Below are positions 1 through 9,521 of a DNA stretch of 64,000 nt, piece by piece; position 1 is the first letter of the stretch; every line of letters starts with the position of its first letter. This DNA is from Anthostomella pinea (taxonomy: Eukaryota > Ascomycota > Sordariomycetes > Xylariales > Xylariaceae), in the NCBI GenBank assembly GCA_963556695.1, contig CAUWAG010000010.1:3596001-3660000 (forward strand), in the 5' to 3' direction. The notes beneath the pieces were generated by a model, which saw only the letters and a program-made list of their open reading frames with translations, did no database searches and was not told the origin of the DNA. The position numbers and the translations under genes were made by a program.

Positions 1-1
1 C

Positions 2-496
2 GAGACTACAGTCGACCCTTACAGTACGCGCGCCACCACAGAGGCTGGGTCGTCGTATGCTGAATCGACATACGAGAGACCGGCTTACGAGAGACCGACG
101 TATGAGAGACCGGCGTATGAGCGACCGGCGTATGAGAACCCGCTGTATAAGAACCCGGTGTATGAGAGACCGGCGTACGAGAAACCGGCGTACGAGCGGC
201 CGGCGTATGAGAAACCGACGTATGAGCGACCCGCGTATGAGCGGCCTGCGTATGAGACCTCGGCGTATGAGCAACCCGCGTACGAGAACCCGGTATACGA
301 ACAACCCGCATACGGGCAGCCAACATGTGATCGTGATCTGCTCCCCAGTCGCGCGCACGAGCGGCCGCCATATGAGCTGCTGCCTGGTCCCGCGTTCAGT
401 GCATCTTCATTCGGCGCATCTTCGTTCGGCAAGTTTCCCCTGGGCAAGGATCCGGACTTTGTTTGCGAGGTGGAGGGAACACCTGTCGGGACGTAG
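2..496 (+). CDS. 3' end of a pentapeptide-repeat (YERPA) protein, 5' truncated by window edge
   Basis: The reading frame is open from the first bases of the window and ends at TAG 494-496, so the start lies outside. Positions 56-325 encode 18 consecutive five-residue units of the form Y-E-x-P-x (YERPA, YEKPT, YENPV, YEQPA and variants), an exact 15-bp periodicity. A short non-repetitive tail rich in Ser, Phe, Gly and Pro follows. Because of the 15-bp period, other frames on both strands are also open; this frame is preferred because its repeat is the most regular and it is the only one that keeps a low-complexity Tyr/Glu/Pro character to a stop. I do not recognise the family. Tyr/Pro-rich tandem pentapeptides suggest a disordered or surface protein, but that is inference. 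The next gene downstream is convergent. Confidence 0.6.
   Translation, partial: ETTVDPYSTRATTEAGSSYAESTYERPAYERPTYERPAYERPAYENPLYKNPVYERPAYEKPAYERPAYEKPTYERPAYERPAYETSAYEQPAYENPVYEQPAYGQPTCDRDLLPSRAHERPPYELLPGPAFSASSFGASSFGKFPLGKDPDFVCEVEGTPVGT
56..325 (+). repeat. 15-bp coding tandem repeat, 18 units
   Basis: Eighteen in-frame copies of a 15-bp unit (tay gag mrr ccg gcg type). Third codon positions and the third residue vary (R, K, Q, N, T), so the array is old enough to have diverged while keeping frame. Confidence 0.85.
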
Positions 497-1228
497 AAGG
501 CTGGTTCTTGCTGGTTTCTTGCTGGAGGGGAGAAGGCGTGGGCGTATGGGAGTGGGGTTTACTTGTTGGTATTGTGTGGTACTGGGTATGATATTGAGTG
601 TGTTTTATTCTGTGTATATGTATCAGTATAATTGAAAGCTAGACTTCATCGAGCTGATGTTATCGATTGACTCGTGAGCACCCGCACGGTTTGCCCCGGC
701 TTCTGCTTTTGGTTAGTGATGGAATCACCGAATAGATCAGATGCATGTCTGGGCATGCAATGATGTCTGCAGACCAGTAGACCTTGGACGGGGCCGATGT
801 GTTGGGTATGGTGAGCGGAGACATAGTGTTCGGTGATGATGTCGAAGATAGTGTCGAAGATATTAAAAACAATGTTAAAGATTATGCGTGCAGCTCACAG
901 GGAATAGCTACTGGCCACGATCCTGCGTAGCGTTGGTCCAGGTACTTGAGCATATAGTAGATGTTCCAAGACGAATCGATCCCTAGAAATATTTCACCCT
1001 TGAGTTCTCCACGTATCCATCACCCCTACCTGCCTATTGACAATCCGAATCCGAAGCCTATCATTTACCCTCAGCTCTCTCGTCTCATAAGGTTGGACTG
1101 GGTCACAAACTCCGACTGACACTCGCGCCTCCGAGGTACTTGCCAGGTCACAGTCGACCAGACCACAGCCTACCCCTAACTATCCCAATGACCTCGCCTC
1201 AACCCCCTGCTGAAGCTTTAAGCAGAAG
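497..1228. other. intergenic, convergent 3' ends
   Basis: Lies between the 3' end of the pentapeptide-repeat gene (+) and the 3' end of the MFS gene (-). I see no gene, RNA or repeat I can support. Confidence 0.5.
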
Positions 1229-3095
1229 CTAGTAACTTGAAGCGGCCTTCGCCCTCAGCCTTGCTCCATAGAAATATATAATCAACGGAGCCGGCAATCC
1301 AAGCACCAACCCAGCAAAAGCCAAGGTGCTGTTTCCCCACCCATAGCCGAGCGCGTTATACATGACCGGGGTGAACAGCGGGAACAGGAAAGCCGTCATG
1401 CTTCTCAGAAACTGCTTCGCGCCCGCGGCACTGCTCGTGTGTTCCGGGTAGGCGTCGATGACGTACGCCGTGAGCGGGATGTCGGTCATCTGCATGCCCA
1501 GACAAGCCACGACGATCCCGGCATCGACGGCGACCCAGTGCACATGGTACTGCGCCGTCCAGCCGTAGATGAACAGACCAAGCGGCGCGATGAGCGCGCC
1601 GATGAACGTCATCGGGACGCGACTCTCGGGGGCGGGGGCAAGTTCGCCGTTGGTGGTGCGGGCCTTTTGTATAGAGCGGCGGTAGAGGAAGTCCATCAAG
1701 GGCCCGCCGAGCTGGCTGCCTCCGATCTCGCCGATGACCACTGCGATGTAGTGCAGGCCACTGATCTCGACGGATTGGTGGTACTGGTTCACCCACAGCT
1801 CCGAGAAGCTCGACAGCACGATGTACAGTATGCCGTAGTAGAAGGCTGAGATGACGGCGACGATCTGGATGATGGGGTGGAAAGCCAGCAGGCGGAGAGG
1901 GCGGGACAGGGTGCGGACGAGGACTGCGGAGACTGACTTCTTCTCGTTGAGACGTTCATCTAAGGTGTGGTACTGCTGGTTGCCGGTTTCGCTTCGTAGT
2001 CGCGCTGCTCGACGGCGCAGGATCAGGGGTGCGAATGTCTCGCGGAATACGTCGAAGGAAACAGCCATCTGTAAGTGTGTTAGTATACGCTTCCGATTCC
2101 AAAGCACTTCGAGTTAATTAATCAAGGGTAAGGACAATGTCCGCTAAAGCGATCAACAGCCAGGGTGGTATATACGTACCATGACGGCTTGGAAGATGGA
2201 CGTGGACCAGAACATCCATCGCCAGGTGGTGCGGGAAGCTATGAAGCCGCCAATGATCGGGCCTATCTTGGTCAGTACTCATACTACATTGAAACAGTGA
2301 GACATAGAGCAATAGGGTCACGAACCAACAGCAGCACCAAGCAAAGGAATGAGCAGGTACATAGCCAACGAACGGCCGCGCTGCTCGGGCCTCCATACAT
2401 CACCAAGCACGCCAGCAGCAAGTGCATAGATGGCACTGGCTCCAAAGCCCGCCAGGAAACGGGCCGCAATCAACAACCCCTTCGAGTAAGCGAAGCCGCA
2501 CGCAATGTTGAAGACCAGGAACCACAGGTTAGACGCATGTAGGACTCTCTTGCGGCCGTAGATCTCGGACAGGGGGCCGATGATGAGCGGACCAAAGGCG
2601 GTGGCGAGCAGGTAGATAGACAGAGCCATGGCGGACTCGGTCGAGTTCATGTTGAACTCCTTGGCTATGTTGGGGAGGGCTGGTGCCATGATGGTCGAGA
2701 CCATGATGCGGTTGAAGCCGGTCGCGGACAGCACGTCGGTCACGGCCCATTTGCGGCCGGTGGGCCAGTCCTTGGGGTTCTCGGCATCATAGGGCTCGTC
2801 GAATACGACGAGGAATGGATCGCTGCTCTTGGTGGGCGGGTTGGGTGAGTCTATCGGAATGAGCCAGGTCAGTACTGTCAGTCTGCCAGTGGGACATGCT
2901 GTTGCAGGCGTTGAACGATGACATTGTGAATAGGGAACGCCTGTCACGAGCACCTAGTCTCGTGACGACGCTGCTTATGTGGAAAGACTACTGACGTTCA
3001 ATCCCCTTGATTAGCGTTGGATTGGCTTCAAGAGTTGAGGGGACAACTGGACTAATCGTGGCCATCGCGATATTGCCTTGGCTGTTCGAAGCCAT
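1229..3095 (-). CDS. MFS drug:H+ antiporter-type transporter (DHA1-like), 4 exons
   Basis: Proposed exons on the minus strand: 3095-2996, 2850-2326, 2262-2180, 2068-1229; total 1548 nt, 515 aa, one frame throughout. The introns are 145, 63 and 111 bp; the first ends after a TACTGAC branch site and the last after ACTAAC. The start at 3095 is chosen because it joins in phase to the conserved core. The protein has a hydrophilic N-terminus, then MFS motif A-like GPLSEIYGRKRV between TM2 and TM3, RFLAGFGASA, GVLGDVWRPEQRGRS, and after the second junction GPIIGGFIA...WRWMFW, the antiporter motif C region of the DHA1 group. The C-terminal half carries six more hydrophobic segments. It should act as a plasma-membrane exporter of small molecules; the substrate cannot be read from sequence. 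No biosynthetic cluster genes adjoin it. A Zn2Cys6 gene lies 16 kb away and is not an obvious partner. Confidence 0.85.
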
Positions 3096-3638
3096 GCTGA
3101 GAAGGTGTGGATGAACTTTGGAGTTGCTATAGAGTGATCATAGGATGTATTGAGACGAGCAGTGAAGAACGTCAGTCAGATTAGAGATGCAGGACACAGT
3201 GCTAGGGGTCTTCTGGGGATACCAGCGATCTTGTGCCCGTTTATAAAATAGGGGGAGGCAGGGGGCTTGATCTGATAAGCAAGCTGTGACTCAAAGGAAA
3301 ATTGGGCCCCTGTCGTCTAATCTTATCAATCAGAACTAATCAGATCCCCCAGCCAGGCAACAGCCTGTAGATTCTCGTTCTCGCTCCGTTCGCGGCTGCA
3401 AGGGGCTGGCTCAGTAGCAGAAACCTACCCTGCCATGGGATTAAAGGGCGGGAATAACCTAGTAAACAGCACATCCCGGACCGGTTGGCCGATTTTTGCC
3501 AGGGCATTGGGAATAACCGAGAGTATGATATAACAAGTGCGCGATCAATTCAACATACGTCCACACCCCTTCGTGGATTTGAATGGACAGTTTCCATGAC
3601 ATGATAACAGATTTAATATACTCACAATATCCTGTCTA
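3096..3638. other. upstream region of the MFS gene
   Basis: Contains the presumed promoter of the leftward MFS gene. GATAAG-type motifs are visible near 3273 and 3323 (reverse). The right end abuts the SINE target-site duplication at 3630-3638. No gene seen. Confidence 0.4.
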
Positions 3639-4196
3639 CATTTGGCCGTATGGCGCAATGGTCAAATGTGCCTGTTTGTGTTCTCGTTTGTGCGGTGGGT
3701 GACGAGAACAAGTGGGTTCGAATCCTGCTATGGCCCCCTTCTGACCCGGCTTGTGCGAGTCGACAACCAGCACACAACAGTGGAGAGGCCCCATCATTGC
3801 AGAGCCCGATTGTCAAGCAGCTTGTCTCCACAATACCCATTCTTGCAAGGTTTTTCCCTTGTGGTTGCCCTCGCCAGCAGATAACAAATACCTACTTCAC
3901 CCACCAATGCGACGTATATCGAACGGCTACTGGAACGATGTGTACACCAGAGGACTGAAGTTCACTTGGTCGCTTTGTCACTGGACAGTTTTTCTGACAG
4001 ATTCGTGCTTGGATATTGACTAAAACCATCTGGACACTCCAGATTGGTACCGCTACAGCGAGGATAGGTTCGTGTGCGGATCTGAATGTATCTAGACTGA
4101 CACCTCTATAACCTAGCGATGCAATGGCTCTGGGAGGCGTGGTTTGCCCTGTTGAGGGACTACACCCACGATGAATACAGTCAATCAATCAATCAT
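3639..4196 (+). mobile_element. tRNA-derived SINE with LINE-type 3' tail
   Basis: A ~558-bp non-coding unit flanked by the 9-bp direct repeat TCCTGTCTA (3630-3638 and 4197-4205; 11 of 12 bases match if extended). The head (3644-3735) folds like a tRNA: acceptor stem GGCCGTA pairs with TATGGCC, with an internal RNA polymerase III A box (3651-3661) and a perfect B box GGTTCGAATCC (3715-3725). The body 3736-4097 is unique. The last ~95 bp match the 3' end of the LINE at 29.1 kb, including an identical 22-bp block (4126-4147 versus 29107-29128 reversed), and the unit ends in TCAA tetranucleotides like that LINE. This head-body-tail design is that of SINEs that borrow a partner LINE's reverse transcriptase. 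It carries no protein. Whether the family is already named I cannot tell. Confidence 0.85.
3644..3735 (+). promoter_or_regulatory. tRNA-like pol III promoter head of the SINE
   Basis: Acceptor, D and T arms are recognisable, with intragenic A and B boxes. The anticodon region is replaced by a perfect 8-bp hairpin (3680-3687 with 3702-3709, 14-nt loop), so no anticodon can be assigned. This is why it is read as a SINE head rather than a working tRNA gene. Confidence 0.8.
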
Positions 4197-4205
4197 TCCT
4201 GTCTA

Positions 4206-6009
4206 TATCATCTAGACGCTCGAATTGTGGAGTGGATCGGTTGAGTGGATCAGGCCCTTAGGTACGAATGCGAGGAAAAAGGATGCGCGGACGCCGAATC
4301 GAGGGTAGACCGGGCCTGACCCGGGAGATGGTGCTGTATAGAAGCAACAGCACCAATGACAGCACCAACTGTGCTGTCACTACGTGGTTAATCATGCTTG
4401 CTCGCCATCACCGTCGCGCCCAAGTCACCGCACTGGATAGACTCCAAGTGAGTGGGAGACCAAGCCGGCAGTCCGGTGCTGGTGGGAGGCCTTGAACATG
4501 AGGCAACTATGTATAGCCAAGATTTCCCTCATGCTTTCGGTCCTTCTTCCATTTTTACACCTGAACACCGGATAATACTGTCGCTGTCCATGCGCTGACC
4601 ACCATGACCACACACTGCAACGTTTGGAAGCGGCCTCAAGCTGTACCCTGCGATCACCGTCTCATGCCAGATGGCCTTCGTTCTTTTTAAGATACTATCC
4701 ACGCCCAGGGCTACGGATACTCAAATGCCATAGATAGATACCACCAAGGCTGTGCAGCTGGGATTCTTGTCAATCCAGACCCCCTGAACCTGTTCGGTCA
4801 TCCGGGGAGCGTGTCGGAAGGTGTCACTATCTGCATCTACAGCCTCGGTGCTTTCAGCGGATGCATTCTAGTGTTCCTGGCTGGAGAGAAGACTCGCCGC
4901 AGGGAAGTTGTTTATTTCTGTGTGTTTCATCATCGTAAGACTGGACTCCTGCATGATCATTCGGAGGTTACATATGACAACATCCAGGTTGCGGCTATCC
5001 TGCAGACGTCGGCGTACACGGTACCAAGCTCATGTTGCATGATGCATTGTATTGGTACCGTCTCGGAACTTCCACAGACTAGGAAATACTGTACATTCGG
5101 CGAGGACCCTCTCATGGCCGTCCTAGGATGTAGCTTACCATTGAGGGGGGGGCACTTCATGCCGTTTGCGACTCCTTAAGCCACGTATAAATCCTGCCAT
5201 CTTGTCTGTGTTGCCCTATTGCTAGCACATCTCTGCCTTCAGTTCGGAGGGAATCAAGTTCGAACTGAGCACGTATGTGTCAAGGTCTTATTGGTGGAAT
5301 TCCTATCTTGTTTTTCGACAGACCGATGCCGGGCCACGATGCCGAAGACCCTTATGAGTCCGAGGTTCAATCCAGACTCATTTGATTTCTAACTCTTTCA
5401 TGAGACTTGGACGTGTCCCCAGCAGTAGCGATCTTGTTGGCGAGTACCAGAAGCACTGGGTATCTGTCCCACATTCTAGATTCCTCCAGTTGATGGACTG
5501 CTAATGATTCACAATGTCCTTTGTCACTCTTGAAGTTTAGGGCACCCATAAATAGGAGTAGTTTGATTCAGCCACAGACCTCTCAATGGATGAGAACAGG
5601 CACCCATGAATGGGATCAGTCTGATTTAGTCACCCAACCTCTCAATATGAGAACAGTAACTACGATAAAGAAGGCCACCAGACGAACACAAGTATGGCTG
5701 CCTGATACACAAGCAGAAAGAGTTGTGCCCCTCTATCTACACTACCGCAAAGCAATATAAAGGTATGAGGTACCTACGTACCGTTTGCCCGGCCCACTTT
5801 AAGTCACTCGACGGCGACCCCACCTTCAAAGTTCACACACCTTGAGGACAACCTTCATTCATCATTCAAAGTTTGCTGCTGATGAGCATCTTTTCTAGCT
5901 CGGTATTTATCGTCCACCCTAGTGAACCGGCCGACACTGCATATTCATTTGAGTCACCACCGACAATACTCAACGACACCTTCCTCACGCACCACCGAGA
6001 TCGAGAATC
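4206..6009. other. intergenic, no convincing gene
   Basis: Open frames here (for example 4811-5179 +) show no recognisable domain or intron logic. Two adjacent small hairpins occur at 4330-4354 (8-bp stem GGTGCTGT/ACAGCACC) and 4357-4379 (9-bp stem, 5-nt loop). A ~58-bp imperfect tandem duplication lies at 5541-5656. Confidence 0.5.
5541..5656. repeat. imperfect tandem duplication, 2 x ~58 bp
   Basis: Both copies begin GGCACCCAT and end with CCTCTCAAT...GAGAACA; several substitutions and small gaps separate them. Confidence 0.6.
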
Positions 6010-7754
6010 ATGTCGCAAGTCATCAGAAAGCCGCTGGTCGTGGAGCCAACCACCAACCACAAATTCACCGTCATCTTTCTGCACAAGTTTGCCGACGACA
6101 TCTCGGATGAAGACTTCAACGCCAAGGTCCTCGCCCAGAAGCTGACCAAGAACCACAAGACCTTGCGCGAGCAGTTACCGACGGTGCGCTGGGTCTTCCC
6201 ACACACCAAGCAGCATGAAGCAAGTCTCGCAACGTCGTCGCCATGGACCGGCCTATCACCTGACGACATGGCTCAACTGGGCCTGGATGCGACGAGCAAG
6301 ATCCCGTACATCACCCAGATCATTTTGCAGGAGGCGCAGAGAGTGGGCGGTCTGAAGAAAGTCATCCTAGGCGGCCAGGGCGAGACTGCCATCGCAGCGC
6401 ATGACGCCATGGGCTGCTTTCCAGAGCCCGAAGCCACTACCACCAACCTCTCTGATGGGCCACTTGCGAAGCAGCAACAGTTCACCGAGCAGATACTACA
6501 CACGCCATGCCCAGTAGGTGGAATTTCTGACCTGCGCATGGCTGGCTTTCTCGGCAGTGAGTTACATCTCTCCTTATTCTTACCCCTTTTCCCGTGGTGT
6601 GGATGACGGTACTGCTGAGGCACATGCAAGACCTCGAATGCCCACATGCAACCCCACTAACGTATCCTAATCTCCGTGGACGCAATCACTAACTCGAGTT
6701 ATCAGTGCATGGAACAGACGGAAAAGTGACGCGCGATGCCTCGAACTACCACCTTGCCTGCCGCGGTATGTTCTCGCAACGGAAGGTGGTCAACACCGCC
6801 ATCATCAAGAACACGCCACACGAGTTCATCCGGGGTGGATACAAGACACAGACCGTGACTTGGGATGGCGTTCGCATCGACCAATTTGCCGAGTTCCTGG
6901 TCGAGGTTGGCGTCGCTCGCAAGATGATTTTCTCGGGAGCAGGGTCCATGCGAAAGGCCAATGCTGAGGTCTTGATGCCCAAAGAGCGATCCGATGCGAT
7001 GAAGCCTAGCAACACCGACGACAAGGAGAACGTGATGAGCGAGCAGCAGAAGCATGTCGAGAAGGTCAAACGGCAGAAGCAGCGGGATGAGGAGGCCAGG
7101 AAGATCGCCCTGGCCCGGATCGAGCAGGACCGGAAAGACCGCCAGCACAAGAAAGAGATGAGTAGGATGAACCGCGGCCTCCCGCCCCAGCCTCCCTTGC
7201 CTATCAGTGAAGAACAACGGGAACTGCCTAGCCCCGGTGAGCAGCTCGTTGACAGAACCCCGAGGCGTCTGACCGACATCCAGAAGGACTATGCAGAGGG
7301 GGTCAAACGACAGAAGGTGGAGGACGAGAAGGTCAAGCAACGTATCCTCGACCAGATCGAGTACGACAAGCTGGAGCGCCAACGTCGCAACGAGCGGGAG
7401 CGAATCGCTCGACAGAATGCGCTGCAGGAAGGACAGCTTGACGGTGTCAACTCGCAAGTGGACTCACCCAGCGCAGTCGCTCCCGCTGCACCTGACCCTG
7501 ATAGTCACGGGGGTTACGACGAGGACGAGGATGAAGACGAGGATGAAGAAGATGAGTACATGGATGACGGCGCGGGCGACGGCGAATATGACTCCCGCGC
7601 AGAAGTGGAGAAGCGCAAGCTCCGCCGCGAGATGCGCGAAAAGCCGTGGCTCAGATGGGCCAGCCAGACCCTCGGAGGTAGCGAGGAGGCGAAGCCCCAG
7701 ATCCGCGGACAGATGACCGAGGCCCAGATGAAGGCGTTGGGACTGTCGGAGTAG
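6010..7754 (+). CDS. acyl-protein thioesterase-like domain protein with UBX-type helical tail, 2 exons
   Basis: Exons 6010-6556 and 6706-7754 join in phase (1596 nt, 531 aa); the intron is 149 bp with a CACTAAC branch site. Residues ~15-270 resemble the phospholipase/carboxylesterase (acyl-protein thioesterase) fold: TVIFLHKFADD near the N-terminus, VILGGQGETA where the family has its G-x-S-x-G elbow, and MHGTDGKV where the family has the acid-residue HG-D motif. The nucleophile Ser is absent from the elbow, so classical thioesterase activity is doubtful. Residues ~300-332 and ~381-412 are two related charged helical segments (VKRQKQRDEE..., VKRQKVEDEK...) like the helix preceding UBX domains; a Glu/Asp tract follows (~448-460) and the C-terminus is short and polar. 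Likely a cytosolic scaffold or chaperone-linked protein; that is inference. Confidence 0.75.
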
Positions 7755-8851
7755 TATGGCAATGGTGTGGAGTTTGAGCCAGGCATTGTTTGGTTAGACA
7801 TGAAGGTGAATAGGGGCTACATCACTTGGGTCACGCGTTTGGTAAGACGCGGTTCAGCATTGCAGATTTGGCCGGCTGGCGTACCAGGACTGTTCGATAC
7901 CTCAGTGTTGTAGCGATAGTAATGATACTTGCTATGTGTAGTAACTATTCCGCTGATGGGCTCTGTCGATGATTATACATTCCGCGGGACTTACAGGACA
8001 CTGGCAAGGAGTGACTGAGCGACCTTGCGATCTCAAAGGCTTGGTGTAAGGTCTTTTCGTTATAACCATTTGGCAGGAACATCTTTTACTGCAGGTTCCC
8101 TGTATGCTGAAGGCTCACGCCGTGTCAATGCAGTTTTCTGTGGCATGTTTTCTTGATTAAAGTAGCTTGCTCTATGATCTAGAGGGTGAACTACCTGGGT
8201 AGGGGCCAGCACCTCCTGCATGTTCTCGAGAAACCCAGACAGGAACCCGGACAGAGACCCAAATAGGGGCCCGGACAAATATTCGGACAGCTGGTCGAGA
8301 ATGAGTATCTCAATACATTAACACCATTAATCATTCACCTAGAAGCAAAGACACAAAACAAATATTTTGGGGATGGAAAACACATTTTATTCCATTTTCC
8401 TGTGCGAAAACAGACGCAAAACCCCAACCCCAAGCCCACCGCCAAACAAACGACAAAACCAGCGCCGAGACTTGCAGGATCAGGATCGGCTGGCCCGCCG
8501 CCCTATCCAATGGAATCTCTCTCCTCCGCTACCCTAAGGCAGCAAGTGCTGCCGCATGTGGCCCGAGAGGGTGTCCTGGCGTCGTATCAACCCAGAGTCC
8601 TCCTATATATACGCAATCAAGGGCTAAAGCCCAAGGTGTCACCAGTGGTGAAAGTCCAACGGGAACAGCCCACGCCAGTGCATATAGCCAATGCCCAATG
8701 TGGATGGCCAAAGTCCGGTGTCCAAACACTCATGGCTGCAGCCACCTTTCCATCAGAATCACTCGTTATCCGTCCAACCAATAGACATGAATCTCCTGGC
8801 TCTGATGCCAGTCCAGAAGAAGTCGACGCCAACCAAAGCAAGCTTGAGGTC
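7755..8851. other. intergenic
   Basis: Between the thioesterase-like gene (+) and the 3' end of the interrupted F-box gene (-). A short CCCGGACA-type degenerate repeat occurs at 8233-8285. Open frames on the plus strand from 8402 are shadows of the F-box gene and its flank. No other gene seen. Confidence 0.45.
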
Positions 8852-9407
8852 CTAATCCAAAATCGCATCCGGTGTTCTCGTGTCCTTTCTCTGTATGGTG
8901 TGGATGCCGCTATCTCCGGACATGTTGGCTGCGCGGAACGTCAGCTCTCGCAGGCTGGGCCACTGGTCATCTTCGCATTCCTTGATGAGGCCGTCGAACA
9001 TGATCTCCAGCCATTGTTCGTGCTTGTCTGCTTGTTTATGGTCGTAGCGCAGGTTCATCTTCTCGCCTTCGTACAGTCGCTCGATGAGTTCGAGGGTGTG
9101 CAGCTGCTTGGGAAGGATGGTCGAAAGAGGTGGGTAGGCTGTCTCGTTGTCCGATCGGTCGGTCCAGGTACCCAATAGTTTCGTCAGGCCGATGGCCAGG
9201 TGCCGCAGGTTCTCGAATGCAGGCAGACAGGTGACAGTCGCTTGCCGGGCAGGAGCGTTGTCAGGCAAGTACTGTCCAGCGATGGTGTCCAGGCGCAAGG
9301 TCTGAAGCGTATCCGCGCCCTGTAATAGGGCCTCGTTGATGTCTTTTGGAGGAAGTCCCCAGGCAAGCTTCTCGGATTCTTCCTGATGGGTGTCTCTCTC
9401 GCTGGTA

Positions 9408-9447
9408 ACATCTCCCACCCCCCTGCGGACCACCCCCCCGCGGACCA
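9408..9447 (+). repeat. left terminal inverted repeat of the Fot1/pogo element
   Basis: 37 of 40 positions match the reverse complement of 11304-11343. Confidence 0.9.
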
Positions 9448-9521
9448 GCGCGTTCTGACCCACAAACGCGTAATTCACCAACCACCAGGATTATGGTGAT
9501 CCACCATCTACACCATCACTT

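Noticed and set aside
6..635. Open frames on both strands over the 15-bp repeat
   Set aside because: A 15-bp period keeps every frame open; only the Y-E-x-P frame is kept.
3644..3735. Functional tRNA gene
   Set aside because: No anticodon arm; 92 bp with a long hairpin; sits at the head of a unit with target-site duplication.
4811..5179. 122-codon ORF
   Set aside because: No domain, no homologous pattern, within noise for this length.
5262..5371. tRNA suggested by a GGTTCAATCC B-box-like string
   Set aside because: No acceptor or D arm can be folded around it.
8402..9178. 258-codon plus-strand ORF
   Set aside because: Overlaps the minus-strand F-box gene 3' part, which has a clean frame join across the transposon.
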